This document shows positions 16,226 to 23,504 of a DNA stretch of 64,000 nucleotides, one piece after another. A program made the position numbers and the translations under genes. Every line of letters starts with the position of its first letter. Position 1 is the stretch's first letter. The notes beneath the pieces were generated by a model that saw only the letters and a list, made by a program, of their open reading frames with translations, was not told the DNA's origin and did no database searches. Source of the stretch: Halobellus limi (GTDB lineage: Archaea; Halobacteriota; Halobacteria; Halobacteriales; Haloferacaceae); NCBI RefSeq assembly GCF_004799685.1, contig NZ_CP031311.1:2046001-2110000 (forward strand), read 5' to 3'.

Positions 16226-17125
16226 GTGAAACCAGGCGAAACGAAGATCGCGGACTCGCGCGGGCGGTTCCTGCAGGCGCTCCGCAACGGCCGCGAGCGG
16301 AACGACGCCGCGTGGACGAACGGCCGCATCCTGCTCTCGAACCGCCGGATCGTGCTGGCGGGCACGGGTGGCAAGCGGACGTTCCCGCTCTCGGAGATCG
16401 ACCACATCGGCGGCCGCTTCGACGTCAACCAGCGCGTCGCGACCGTCGCCGACTACCTCGCGCTTCAGTTCGACGACGGCGAGGACGTCATCCTCGTCGC
16501 CCCGGCGGAGTTCGAGGAGTTCAAGACGGACCTCTACGACGCGATCCTCTCCTCGACGCAGTTTCTCGTCCGTCACCCCGCCGTCGAGGGCGGCGTCGTG
16601 CAGAACACCGAGTGGGTCGGCGGGCGGATCGCAGTCGAGGGGGACGCCGACGCGGAGGCGCAGGCGGTGAACATCGCGACGGTCACCGGCACGTTCGTCG
16701 AGATCCCGCTCGACGACATCGGCGACATCGCGATCGGGCGGCGAACGGTTAGAGAGGAGCAGCGCAAGGTCGTCGAGGTCGAACACTCCGACGAATCGAC
16801 GAGCGTTCAGACGTACATCTCCGGCCCCGAACGGCCGGTGGGCGTCCTGAGTTCGCTCTTGCGCATCGGCGAAGAACAGACCGAGACGTCGCTGGATCTC
16901 TCCCAACAGGACAAACAGGTACTGATGGCGCTGTACTCCGGCGTCTCGCCGTTCGACATCCCGCAGTTTCTCGGGATCGACGTCGACCAGGTCGAAGAGC
17001 TGTTCGTCCGGCTGATCGATCACGACGTCTTAGACGAGGTGCGGATCCGCCACGAGGTGGAGCTGAACGCCAGGGGACGTTCGATCGCGGCCGACGCGAT
17101 CGACGAGCACGGCGCGGAGATGTGA
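16226..17125 (+). CDS. cheF: Chemotaxis protein CheF
   Basis: A 299-residue member of the archaea-specific CheF family (formerly DUF439). In Halobacterium, CheF proteins bind CheY and connect the bacterial-type chemosensory system to the archaellum motor; this is established for the family. Here the protein starts with GETKIADSRGRFLQALRNGR and has the PH-like mid region GRILLSNRRIVLAG. A C-terminal winged-helix-like segment begins SQQDKQVLMALYSGVSPFDI. It is seven bases downstream of cheR and closes the operon. No cheY, cheC, cheD or archaellum genes are within the window. Confidence 0.95.
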   Translation: MKPGETKIADSRGRFLQALRNGRERNDAAWTNGRILLSNRRIVLAGTGGKRTFPLSEIDHIGGRFDVNQRVATVADYLALQFDDGEDVILVAPAEFEEFKTDLYDAILSSTQFLVRHPAVEGGVVQNTEWVGGRIAVEGDADAEAQAVNIATVTGTFVEIPLDDIGDIAIGRRTVREEQRKVVEVEHSDESTSVQTYISGPERPVGVLSSLLRIGEEQTETSLDLSQQDKQVLMALYSGVSPFDIPQFLGIDVDQVEELFVRLIDHDVLDEVRIRHEVELNARGRSIAADAIDEHGAEM

Positions 17126-17177
17126 CCGGTGCGGAACGGGCGCGGCTGCCCACCGGGCGGCCCCCCGCGACCGCCGA

Positions 17178-17594
17178 TCAGCCGCGGGCGATCGACAGGA
17201 TTTCCGTCCGCGCGTCGCCGGCGCAGTCGCGACCGCCGCGCCCGAAGTGTACGGTGTTCGCGTTCACCGGATCGCTGAGCAGCCCGCCGCTGTCGACCGG
17301 AACGCCGACCTGCTCGATCTGGAGGTAGCCGATCGTGACGCCCTTTGCGAAATCGACGCCGCTGATCTCGTCGGCCGGGATCGTCTTGTCGTCGAACCGC
17401 GAGCGAGCGACGCGCTCGATGCGGACGCGGTCCGCGTAGACTATCAGGGTCCCGTCCTGGAACTCACAGACCAGCGTGGCGTCGGGGTGGCGTTCGCTCG
17501 GAGTCGAACCGGCGTCGTCGCCGTCGTCTCCCTCCGCGACGTCGCTGTCGTCTCTCTTCTCACCGCCGTCGCGGCCCCACGGGAGGATGCCCAT
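17178..17594 (-). CDS. PH-like domain protein of unknown function
   Basis: A 138-residue protein. After an acidic N-terminus of about 45 residues comes a compact region with alternating strands (TLVCEFQDGTLIVYADRVRIERV, then FDDKTIPADEISGVDF and GYLQIEQVGVPV) resembling bacterial PH-like or DUF4429-type folds. CheF also has a PH-like region, so its position just after cheF, converging on it, is suggestive but may be accidental. A TATA-like TTTTGCG box (complement of about 17616-17623) sits at leaderless distance. Function is unknown; a chemotaxis role is only a guess. Confidence 0.75.
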   Translation of the reverse strand: MGILPWGRDGGEKRDDSDVAEGDDGDDAGSTPSERHPDATLVCEFQDGTLIVYADRVRIERVARSRFDDKTIPADEISGVDFAKGVTIGYLQIEQVGVPVDSGGLLSDPVNANTVHFGRGGRDCAGDARTEILSIARG

Positions 17595-17679
17595 CGGTCG
17601 CTCGTACGTCCGAAGGTCGCAAAAGCGTTCGCCCGATCGGTACGCCGGACTGACCGCGCCGGCTCTCGGCGACGAGAGT

Positions 17680-17687
17680 TTATATAC
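17680..17687 (+). promoter_or_regulatory. TATA box of candidate ncRNA, copy A
   Basis: TTTATATAC around 17680-17687 is the strongest TATA box in this part of the window. It points at the hairpin beginning at 17709 (22-base spacing), not at any protein start. Copy B has the same spacing. Confidence 0.7.
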
Positions 17688-17704
17688 GAACGGGCGGCCA
17701 GGGC

Positions 17705-17823
17705 GGCTGTGACGTAGGATTCACCCCGCGTCGGGTCGCGGTTGCTCGGCACGTCGGCGCGGGAGCGAGCGCGACGACCGCTTCGCCCGGCCGTCGTCGC
17801 GAGCGGGTGCCGACTGTTCGCCA
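17705..17823 (+). ncRNA. Candidate structured noncoding RNA, copy A
   Basis: No protein gene occupies 17595-17876 on either strand. The predicted RNA starts near 17708. Hairpin 1 is GTGA (17709-17712)/TCAC (17721-17724) with loop CGTAGGAT. Hairpin 2 is CCGCG (17726-17730)/CGCGG (17737-17741) with loop TCGGGT. Then TCGGCAC (17746-17752) can pair with GTGCCGA (17807-17813) around an inner hairpin of GCGACGAC (17771-17778) and GTCGTCGC (17793-17800). It ends CTGTTCGCCA (17814-17823). A second copy at 33325-33453 has near-identical ends, the same pairings and a different interior. Family not recognised; exact ends are estimates. Confidence 0.65.
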
Positions 17824-17876
17824 CTCGCGACGGCAGCGGGTCGATCGACACCCCCACCGGCGTGCGTCCTCGTCCT

Positions 17877-19619
17877 TCACTCGCCGGACCACTCGGCGTC
17901 CGAGAGCGTCCGCTGGACCGCCTCCTCGCCGACGGCGAACGCCAGCGCCTCGAACCCGCGCCGCTCAGCGCGGTCCCGCGCGTTCGCGACGAGTCGGGAG
18001 ACGATGAACTCCGGCGTCGACTTCCCGACCGTGCCGAACCGCGGCTGGTAGTCGACGCGGAGTTCCAACTCTTCGGTCAGCCCCTCCGCGAAGATGCCGT
18101 CGATGCGCGCCTCCGGCGGCAACGGACTCAGATCCTCGGCCAGATGCGTCACGTAGACGCCGAGGGCGTCGCGGTCGACGGTCAGGTCGACGAGGCCGTT
18201 CAGCAGGTCCGCGGCCCGACCGGGTTCGGTGATCGCCTCGAACTCGTCGACGAGCATCAGCGTCCGTTCGCCTGTCGACAGCGGCGGCACGATCGATTTC
18301 AGCGTCGATTCGAGGACGCCGGCGTTGAAACTGGCGTGCCGGCGGTGGAAGACGATCGTGTCGAAGCGGCCGACGTCGGCGCGGTCGGCCGGGACGGGCA
18401 GTCCCATCGACGCGAGGAGGACGACCTGCGCGAGCGTTTCGAGGAGCGTCGTCTTCCCGCCGGAGTTCGCCCCCGTGAGGACGGCGACGCGGTCGCCCGA
18501 CGGCGGCTCCGGGTCGCCGTCGACGTCGTGCGTCCCGACGCCGTACGTCACGGGCTGGACGTCTCCGGAGAGCGTGAGGTTCCGCGCGCCCGCCACCGCG
18601 AGTCCGTCGTCGACGAGCCGCGGCCTCGTCAGGTCGTGGGCGGCCGCGAAGCGACCCAGCGAGAGGTCGAACGCGATCTCGGAGACCGCGTCGACGGCGA
18701 CGTCGACGTCCCCGCGCGCGGCCTCGACGTCCTCACGCAACTCGGCGGCGACGGCCGCCTCGCGTTCTTCGACCTCCGCGTCGAGTTCCGACAGGAGCGT
18801 CCGCAACGAGGTCGACGCGAAGTCCGCCTCGTCGCGGGCGTCCTCGGCCACGGCGGCCTGCACGCGCCCCCGTCTGACGTCCGCCTCGCTCGCGACGTAC
18901 TCGACGAAGGCGGATCGGAACTCCTCGAAGCTCCGGACGCCGCGCTCGCGGACGGATTCGAGGACGTCGAGCGCGCTCGACTCCAGTTCGGCGACGGCGT
19001 CCCGACGCTCTCGGAGCCGATCGAGTTCCTGATCGGTGCCGGACGCGACGGTGCCGTCCTCGTCGACGGTGCCGAGCGCGTCCACGGCGGCCCGAAGGGC
19101 CTCGTCGTCGAGGTCGTCCAGGGCGGCGAACGTGCCGCCGCGGAGGCCGGCCTCCCGGAGCGCCAGCGCCGTCTCGACCGCGACGCGGTCGGAGCCGCCG
19201 GCGTCGTCGTAGGCGTCGAACGCCGAGCGGATCGCCTCGCGGTCGTCCGCAGCCAGGTCGATCCACGCGTCGCGGGCCGCGAGCACGCGGTCGAGTCGGG
19301 CCGCCCGTTCGTCGACGTCCGCGAGCGGGGTCAGCACCCGGATCCGATCGGCGGCGTGCTCCGTGAGCGCGTGCTCGCTCGCGAGCGTCAGCAGGTCGTC
19401 GTAGACGTCGCGGGCGTCGCGCGTGCCGAGCGTCTCGATGCCCGCCGCACCGTTGGCCCGTCGGAGGATCCGAACCGCGCGCCCCCGCGAGATGCCGGCG
19501 TCGGCGAGCGCGCGGATGTCAGCGCCCTCGATGGCCTCGACGGCTCTCTCGACGCCGAGCGTCTCCCGGAGCCGTTCGCTCGTCTTCGGGCCCACCCCCC
19601 AGTAGTCCTCCAGTCGCAT
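17877..19619 (-). CDS. MutS-family ATPase with N-terminal helix-hairpin-helix (MutS5-like)
   Basis: A 580-residue protein of the MutS-related ATPase family. The N-terminal 60 residues resemble a helix-hairpin-helix domain (WGVGPKTSERLRETLG, then GISRGRAVRILRRA). A long helical region with charged coiled-coil segments follows. The ABC-type ATPase has Walker A in LTGANSGGKTTLLETL, the Walker B region MLVDEFEAITEPGR, and a C-terminal helical end. No MutS mismatch-recognition domain I with its Phe-x-Glu motif is seen, so it is more like the MutS5/MutSb group of archaeal DNA-binding proteins, whose role is unclear (recombination or structure binding), than a mismatch-repair MutS. Confidence 0.88.
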   Translation of the reverse strand: MRLEDYWGVGPKTSERLRETLGVERAVEAIEGADIRALADAGISRGRAVRILRRANGAAGIETLGTRDARDVYDDLLTLASEHALTEHAADRIRVLTPLADVDERAARLDRVLAARDAWIDLAADDREAIRSAFDAYDDAGGSDRVAVETALALREAGLRGGTFAALDDLDDEALRAAVDALGTVDEDGTVASGTDQELDRLRERRDAVAELESSALDVLESVRERGVRSFEEFRSAFVEYVASEADVRRGRVQAAVAEDARDEADFASTSLRTLLSELDAEVEEREAAVAAELREDVEAARGDVDVAVDAVSEIAFDLSLGRFAAAHDLTRPRLVDDGLAVAGARNLTLSGDVQPVTYGVGTHDVDGDPEPPSGDRVAVLTGANSGGKTTLLETLAQVVLLASMGLPVPADRADVGRFDTIVFHRRHASFNAGVLESTLKSIVPPLSTGERTLMLVDEFEAITEPGRAADLLNGLVDLTVDRDALGVYVTHLAEDLSPLPPEARIDGIFAEGLTEELELRVDYQPRFGTVGKSTPEFIVSRLVANARDRAERRGFEALAFAVGEEAVQRTLSDAEWSGE

Positions 19620-19715
19620 ACCGGCATCTCCAGCGGGACCGTCTTGTAGGTTGGCGGTCCGGCGGCGGTGCTGGGCACCCAGCGGGGACCCGAACCACGG
19701 CCCCTGTCCGGATTC

Positions 19716-19880
19716 TTACAACGAGGAGACGCGTCGCGACCGGGCGTCGCGGACGGCCGCTCCCTCGCGGATCGCGTCCTCGCATCGGGGGCACACGCGC
19801 GCGTTCTCGAACCCGTCGGGGGCGAACACGCGGACGTAGTCGCGCGAGACGAACGAACCGCAGTTCTCGCACTCAGGCAC
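19716..19880 (-). CDS. DUF7563-like small zinc-ribbon protein (GTG start)
   Basis: A 54-residue protein read directly from the complement: GTG 19880, then PECENCGSFVSRDYVRVFAP, a middle segment NARVCPRCEDAIREG and a Ser/Arg-rich end with TAA at 19716. Two CxxC pairs form a classic zinc ribbon, and the layout matches the short haloarchaeal DUF7563 family. No in-frame ATG exists upstream before a stop, so GTG is the likely start. A 13-codon ATG frame (19914-19873) overlaps the start region. Function unknown; zinc ribbons of this size often mediate protein or RNA contacts. Confidence 0.8.
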   Translation of the reverse strand: MPECENCGSFVSRDYVRVFAPDGFENARVCPRCEDAIREGAAVRDARSRRVSSL

Positions 19881-20048
19881 GGGACTCCACCTCGGTGACG
19901 GATCGGTCGGTCATATCCACCTGTGTCGAAGCGTCCCACACCCCTAACACGGAACCCTACGTCGTTAGGCCGCGTCGACCGAGCGGCGTATCGGCCGAGT
20001 GAGGGGCAACTATTTGTCGATGGAATCGTTCCCTCGCAATACGCAGTG

Positions 20049-21929
20049 ATGCTATCTGAGGGAGTGCCGGGCGACGCGGCGGCGGCCTCCGACCCGGAGA
20101 GCGCCGAAGCGGACCCGGTCGTCCTCGTCGTCGACGACGACAGAGACCTCGCGGACACCTGCCGGTACTGGCTCCGCGACGACTACGAGGTTCGCGTGGC
20201 CTACGGCGGGGAGTCCGCCCTCGATCAGATGGACGACGCCGTCGACGTCGTCCTCCTGGACCGTCGGATGCCGGACCTCTCGGGCGACGAGGTCCTCGAC
20301 GAGATCGACGCCCGGGGGTACGACTGCCGCGTCGCGATGATGACCGCGGTCGAACCCGACACCGACATCGTCGACATGCCGTTCGACGAGTACCTCGTCA
20401 AGCCGGTCGACGAGGACGACCTCAGAGAGACCGTCGAGGAACTGCTGGTCCGCTCGGAGTTCGACGACCGGATCAGGGAGTACTTCGCGCTGGTTTCGAC
20501 GGAGACGGTCCTCGACGAACGGGACGTCGGCGAACTGGGGAACCCCGACGTCCTCGACGATCTGACGGAGCGAGTCCGAGCGCTCAGAGACGAGCGCGAA
20601 TCGGAGATCCGCGAGCGCGAACGCCAACTGGATCGGATCCGGCGGATCAACGACTTCATCAGGGAGATCGACCGCGCGCTGGTCGACGCGACGACCCGCG
20701 AGGACATCGCAGACAGCGTCTGTGCGACCTTCGAGGCGTCGCCGTACGAGGGCGCGTGGGTCGCCCGATACAACCGCGCGACCGACACCGTCGAGTGCCA
20801 GTCGGCGTCGGATTCGGTCGCCGCGCCCTTCGGGATCGAGGCGTCCGGGTCGTCGCCCGTCGAGGGGATCGAGACTGACTCGACCGTCGGAGACGGCGTG
20901 GCTCCGGAAACGGTCGAGGACGCACCGGTGGCGCCCGCCGACGTCGTGCGAGAGGCGGTCGAAACCGGCGCGGTCGTGACCGCGACCGTATCGCCGAGCC
21001 ACGCCAGCGCGGTGCTGACGGAGGCCGACCCGTCGGACGCCGAACGGAGCATCGTGGCGGTCCCGATCGGGTACCGCGAGACGGTCTACGGCGCGTTGGT
21101 CGTCTACGTGCGCGGCACCGTGACCGACGAGGAGCGCTCGATGCTGCGAGACGTCGGCGAGACGGTCGGTCACGGGATCAACGCCGCGGAGTCGAAGCAG
21201 TTGCTCTACAGCGACACCGCGGTCGAACTGGAGTTCGAGCACGGCGACACCCGCGATCTGATCGTCGACCTCTCACTGGAGTTCGAGACGACCGTCAGAC
21301 TGGAGGGGACCGCACTCGCCGACGGCGGGGTCGTTTCCTGTTACGTGGCCGTCGAAGGCGTCGACCCCTCGGCGGTGCTGTCGGCGATCGCCCCGCTGGA
21401 GGCGCTCGTGGACGCCCGCATCGTCACCGAAGAGAACGAGGAGGCGGTGCTCGAACTCCGACTGACCGCGGCGTCGGCCGTGGTGACCCTCGTCGAACTG
21501 GGCGCGACCGTCGAGTCGTTCGTCGCCACGCGCGGCGAGGGTCGACTCGTCGTCAGGGTCCCGACCGGATCGGACTTGCGGGCACTCACCGACGCCGTCC
21601 AGTCCTCGTTTCCGGACGCCTCGGTGGTGGCCAAACGCGAGGTCGAGGACGCCGTGCAGTCGACCTCGTCGTTCCGCCGGCAACTCGACGAGAAGCTGAC
21701 CGACAGACAGCGCGACGTGATGGAGACGGCGCTCGCCTCGGGGTACTTCGAGTGGCCGCGGGGGAGCACGGCCGAGGAGGTCGCCTCCTCGCTGGGGATC
21801 GCGGCGCCGACGTTCCACGAGCACCTCCGCTCGGGCGAGCGGAAACTCATCGAGGCGTTCTTCTCCGAATCGTCGGACGAGCGGCGAGCGGGGGAGCGCG
21901 ACCGCGACGCGGCGGCCGACGAGAGGTGA
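20049..21929 (+). CDS. Response regulator with GAF, BAT and HTH_10 domains
   Basis: A 626-residue regulator. The N-terminal receiver (about 23-135) has Asp30/31 and phospho-acceptor Asp71 in VVLLDRRMPDLSG, with the conserved Lys in EYLVKPVDEDD. A HalX-like helical segment rich in Arg/Glu follows (about 140-225). Next come a GAF-like sensory region (about 225-385), a BAT region (about 395-545), and the HTH_10 domain beginning LTDRQRDVMETALASGYFEWPR (about 555-610). It probably receives phosphate from an unlinked haloarchaeal histidine kinase and controls transcription. ATG 20049 was chosen over the longer frame because it is 36 bases after a TATA-like CTATTTG (20009-20015). Confidence 0.9.
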   Translation: MLSEGVPGDAAAASDPESAEADPVVLVVDDDRDLADTCRYWLRDDYEVRVAYGGESALDQMDDAVDVVLLDRRMPDLSGDEVLDEIDARGYDCRVAMMTAVEPDTDIVDMPFDEYLVKPVDEDDLRETVEELLVRSEFDDRIREYFALVSTETVLDERDVGELGNPDVLDDLTERVRALRDERESEIRERERQLDRIRRINDFIREIDRALVDATTREDIADSVCATFEASPYEGAWVARYNRATDTVECQSASDSVAAPFGIEASGSSPVEGIETDSTVGDGVAPETVEDAPVAPADVVREAVETGAVVTATVSPSHASAVLTEADPSDAERSIVAVPIGYRETVYGALVVYVRGTVTDEERSMLRDVGETVGHGINAAESKQLLYSDTAVELEFEHGDTRDLIVDLSLEFETTVRLEGTALADGGVVSCYVAVEGVDPSAVLSAIAPLEALVDARIVTEENEEAVLELRLTAASAVVTLVELGATVESFVATRGEGRLVVRVPTGSDLRALTDAVQSSFPDASVVAKREVEDAVQSTSSFRRQLDEKLTDRQRDVMETALASGYFEWPRGSTAEEVASSLGIAAPTFHEHLRSGERKLIEAFFSESSDERRAGERDRDAAADER

Positions 21930-21955
21930 GGACGTCGCGGTCTTCGCCCGACGGC

Positions 21956-22156
21956 TCAGGCGTCGTTCATCCGCTGGGCGCGTTCGTCGCCGCAGGCGCG
22001 ACACTTCGTCACGCGGTAGGGTTCACGCGAAAACGCGCGGTTCGTCTCCTTCTTGCTCTCGGTCTTGAGTTCGATCGAAACCTCGTGTGGCGTCCGAGTG
22101 CCGCACTCCTCGCAGTACTCGGTCAGTTCGGTCAGCGTCGGTTGGCTCTTGGACAT
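21956..22156 (-). CDS. DUF7835-type zinc beta-ribbon protein
   Basis: A 66-residue basic/acidic mixed protein with two CxxC pairs, CEECGTRTPHEVSIEL and KCRACGDERAQRM, forming a zinc ribbon. The layout matches a short haloarchaeal family described as putative zinc beta-ribbon (DUF7835). It resembles ribosomal or RNA-associated ribbons in size and charge, but no function is known. It converges with the response regulator upstream. In the 133 bases between it and the acyl-CoA dehydrogenase end there is a 5-2-5 inverted repeat, ACCCT-AC-AGGGT (22203-22214). Confidence 0.82.
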   Translation of the reverse strand: MSKSQPTLTELTEYCEECGTRTPHEVSIELKTESKKETNRAFSREPYRVTKCRACGDERAQRMNDA

Positions 22157-22289
22157 CGTGGTTCAGTACCCGAAGGTATGGACGAAATCCCAATCACTAC
22201 CGACCCTACAGGGTTAGGGACACACGTCGACGGTCGCTGAACGGGAAGATGTCGAAGAAGAGAGAACAGCCGATCGCCGTTACCGCCGT

Positions 22290-23441
22290 TCACACGCCGC
22301 CCTGTCGGTAGATGAGGTTCCGCTGGATCTCGTTTGCGCCCTCGTAGATGACGGGAATGCGGACGTCGCGGTAGACCCTGGAGATGGGGTACTCTTCGAG
22401 CACCGAGCGGCCGCCGTGGAGCTGCATCCCGCGTTCGGCGCAGTGCATCGCCGTCTCGGTGGACTTCGTCTTCGTCGCGGCCGCCCAGAACCCGGCGTCT
22501 TCGCCGTTTGCGACTTTGTGCGCCGCCCGCCAGTTGAGCGCTCGGGCGGCCTCGAACTCCATCCGCATATCCGCGAGGATGTGCTGGGTCGACTGGAAGT
22601 CGGCGACGTCGCGGCCGAACGCCTCCCGGTCGTGGACGAACGCCCAGGTCTCCTCGATGGCGCGCGCCGCGAGGCCGACGCCGTGCCCGCCCACGACGAC
22701 GCGGCCGTGGTTGAAGAAGTCCGCGAGGACGTAGAACCCGCCGCCCTCGGTCCCGACGAGGTTCTCCTCGGGGATCTCGCAGTCGTCGAAGATTATGTGC
22801 CCCTGTTTGGAGGCGCGCATCCCGATCTTCTCGGGGATGTGTTCGGCCTCGTACCCCGGCGCGTCGGTCTCGACGATGAACATCGAGTAGTTCGAGTACC
22901 GGTCGTCGCCGTCGCCGGTCTTCGCGTACACCGTCAGCCAGTCGGCCTCCACGGCGTTTCCGATCCAGTACTTCTCCCCGTTGAGCACCCAGCCGTCGTC
23001 GGTCCGCTCGGCGGTCGTCGTCATCCCGGCCATGTCCGAACCGGTCTGCGGTTCCGAGACCGCGAGTCCCGAGATCTGCTCGTTCGCCGCGACCGGCCGG
23101 AGGTACTCGTCTTTCTGTTCCTCGGTACCGTACTTTTCGACGATCTCACACCCGAACGAGGCCAGCATCAGCGTCAGCGCGATGCCGGCGTCGGCGGCGT
23201 AGAACTCCTCGTTGATCGCGAGGATCTGTTCGAGGTCGTATCCCTTCCCGCCGTACTCCTCGCCGATGTCTTGAGCGACCAGGCCGGCGTCCATCCCCGC
23301 CTCCAGAACCTCCCAGGGGTACTCCGCCGAGTCGAAGTACTCCTCGGCGTTCGGTCGGATGTACTCGTCGGCGAACTCCCGCGCCTCGCGCTTGACCTCG
23401 CGAGCGTGCTCCGGCACCACGGATTCGTCGAGAAGATCCAT
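22290..23441 (-). CDS. Acyl-CoA dehydrogenase
   Basis: A 383-residue FAD-dependent acyl-CoA dehydrogenase that introduces the first double bond in beta-oxidation of acyl-CoA. The FAD-binding motif ISGLAVSEPQTGSD is near residue 120. The later MQLHGGRSVLEEYPISRVYRD contains the second family signature. YEGANEIQRNLIYRQ holds the usual catalytic Glu in the C-terminal domain. The usual length is about 380, so it is complete. It has its own leaderless promoter (TATA-like box at 23464-23471) and an upstream inverted repeat. The upstream gene on the same strand is an acyl-CoA-ligase-like protein and the methylmalonyl-CoA genes follow, which suggests fatty- or organic-acid use. Confidence 0.95.
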   Translation of the reverse strand: MDLLDESVVPEHAREVKREAREFADEYIRPNAEEYFDSAEYPWEVLEAGMDAGLVAQDIGEEYGGKGYDLEQILAINEEFYAADAGIALTLMLASFGCEIVEKYGTEEQKDEYLRPVAANEQISGLAVSEPQTGSDMAGMTTTAERTDDGWVLNGEKYWIGNAVEADWLTVYAKTGDGDDRYSNYSMFIVETDAPGYEAEHIPEKIGMRASKQGHIIFDDCEIPEENLVGTEGGGFYVLADFFNHGRVVVGGHGVGLAARAIEETWAFVHDREAFGRDVADFQSTQHILADMRMEFEAARALNWRAAHKVANGEDAGFWAAATKTKSTETAMHCAERGMQLHGGRSVLEEYPISRVYRDVRIPVIYEGANEIQRNLIYRQGGV

Positions 23442-23463
23442 ACGGGACGCTCACGTGCCACGA

Positions 23464-23471
23464 GCAAATAA
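23464..23471 (-). promoter_or_regulatory. TATA-like box of the acyl-CoA dehydrogenase gene
   Basis: TTATTTGC on the complement, ending about 22 bases before ATG 23441, predicts a leaderless transcript. Confidence 0.6.
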
Positions 23472-23481
23472 CTCTCGGAAC

Positions 23482-23497
23482 TTTGAAAAACTTCAAA
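23482..23497. promoter_or_regulatory. Inverted repeat TTTGAA-N4-TTCAAA, candidate operator
   Basis: A perfect 6-bp inverted repeat with a 4-base spacer, in an AT-rich patch within GC-rich DNA. It lies 10 to 26 bases upstream of the TATA-like box of the acyl-CoA dehydrogenase and just after the stop codon of the ligase-like gene. The position suits an activator site; no regulator is adjacent. Confidence 0.45.
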
Positions 23498-23504
23498 CTC
23501 GTTT

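Noticed and set aside
19668-19712. A tRNA-like T-arm (GGGACCCGAACCACGG) beside the zinc-ribbon gene
   Set aside because: The rest of a cloverleaf is absent on both strands; there is no acceptor pairing or anticodon arm at the proper distance.
22203-22214. ACCCT-AC-AGGGT as an operator of the zinc-ribbon gene
   Set aside because: Short symmetric words of this size are expected by chance and no second copy or regulator supports it; kept only as a remark in the gene entry.
22178-22240. A 20-codon frame on the plus strand near the DUF7835-type gene
   Set aside because: No promoter, no coupling to another gene and no recognisable features; chance frames of this size are common.
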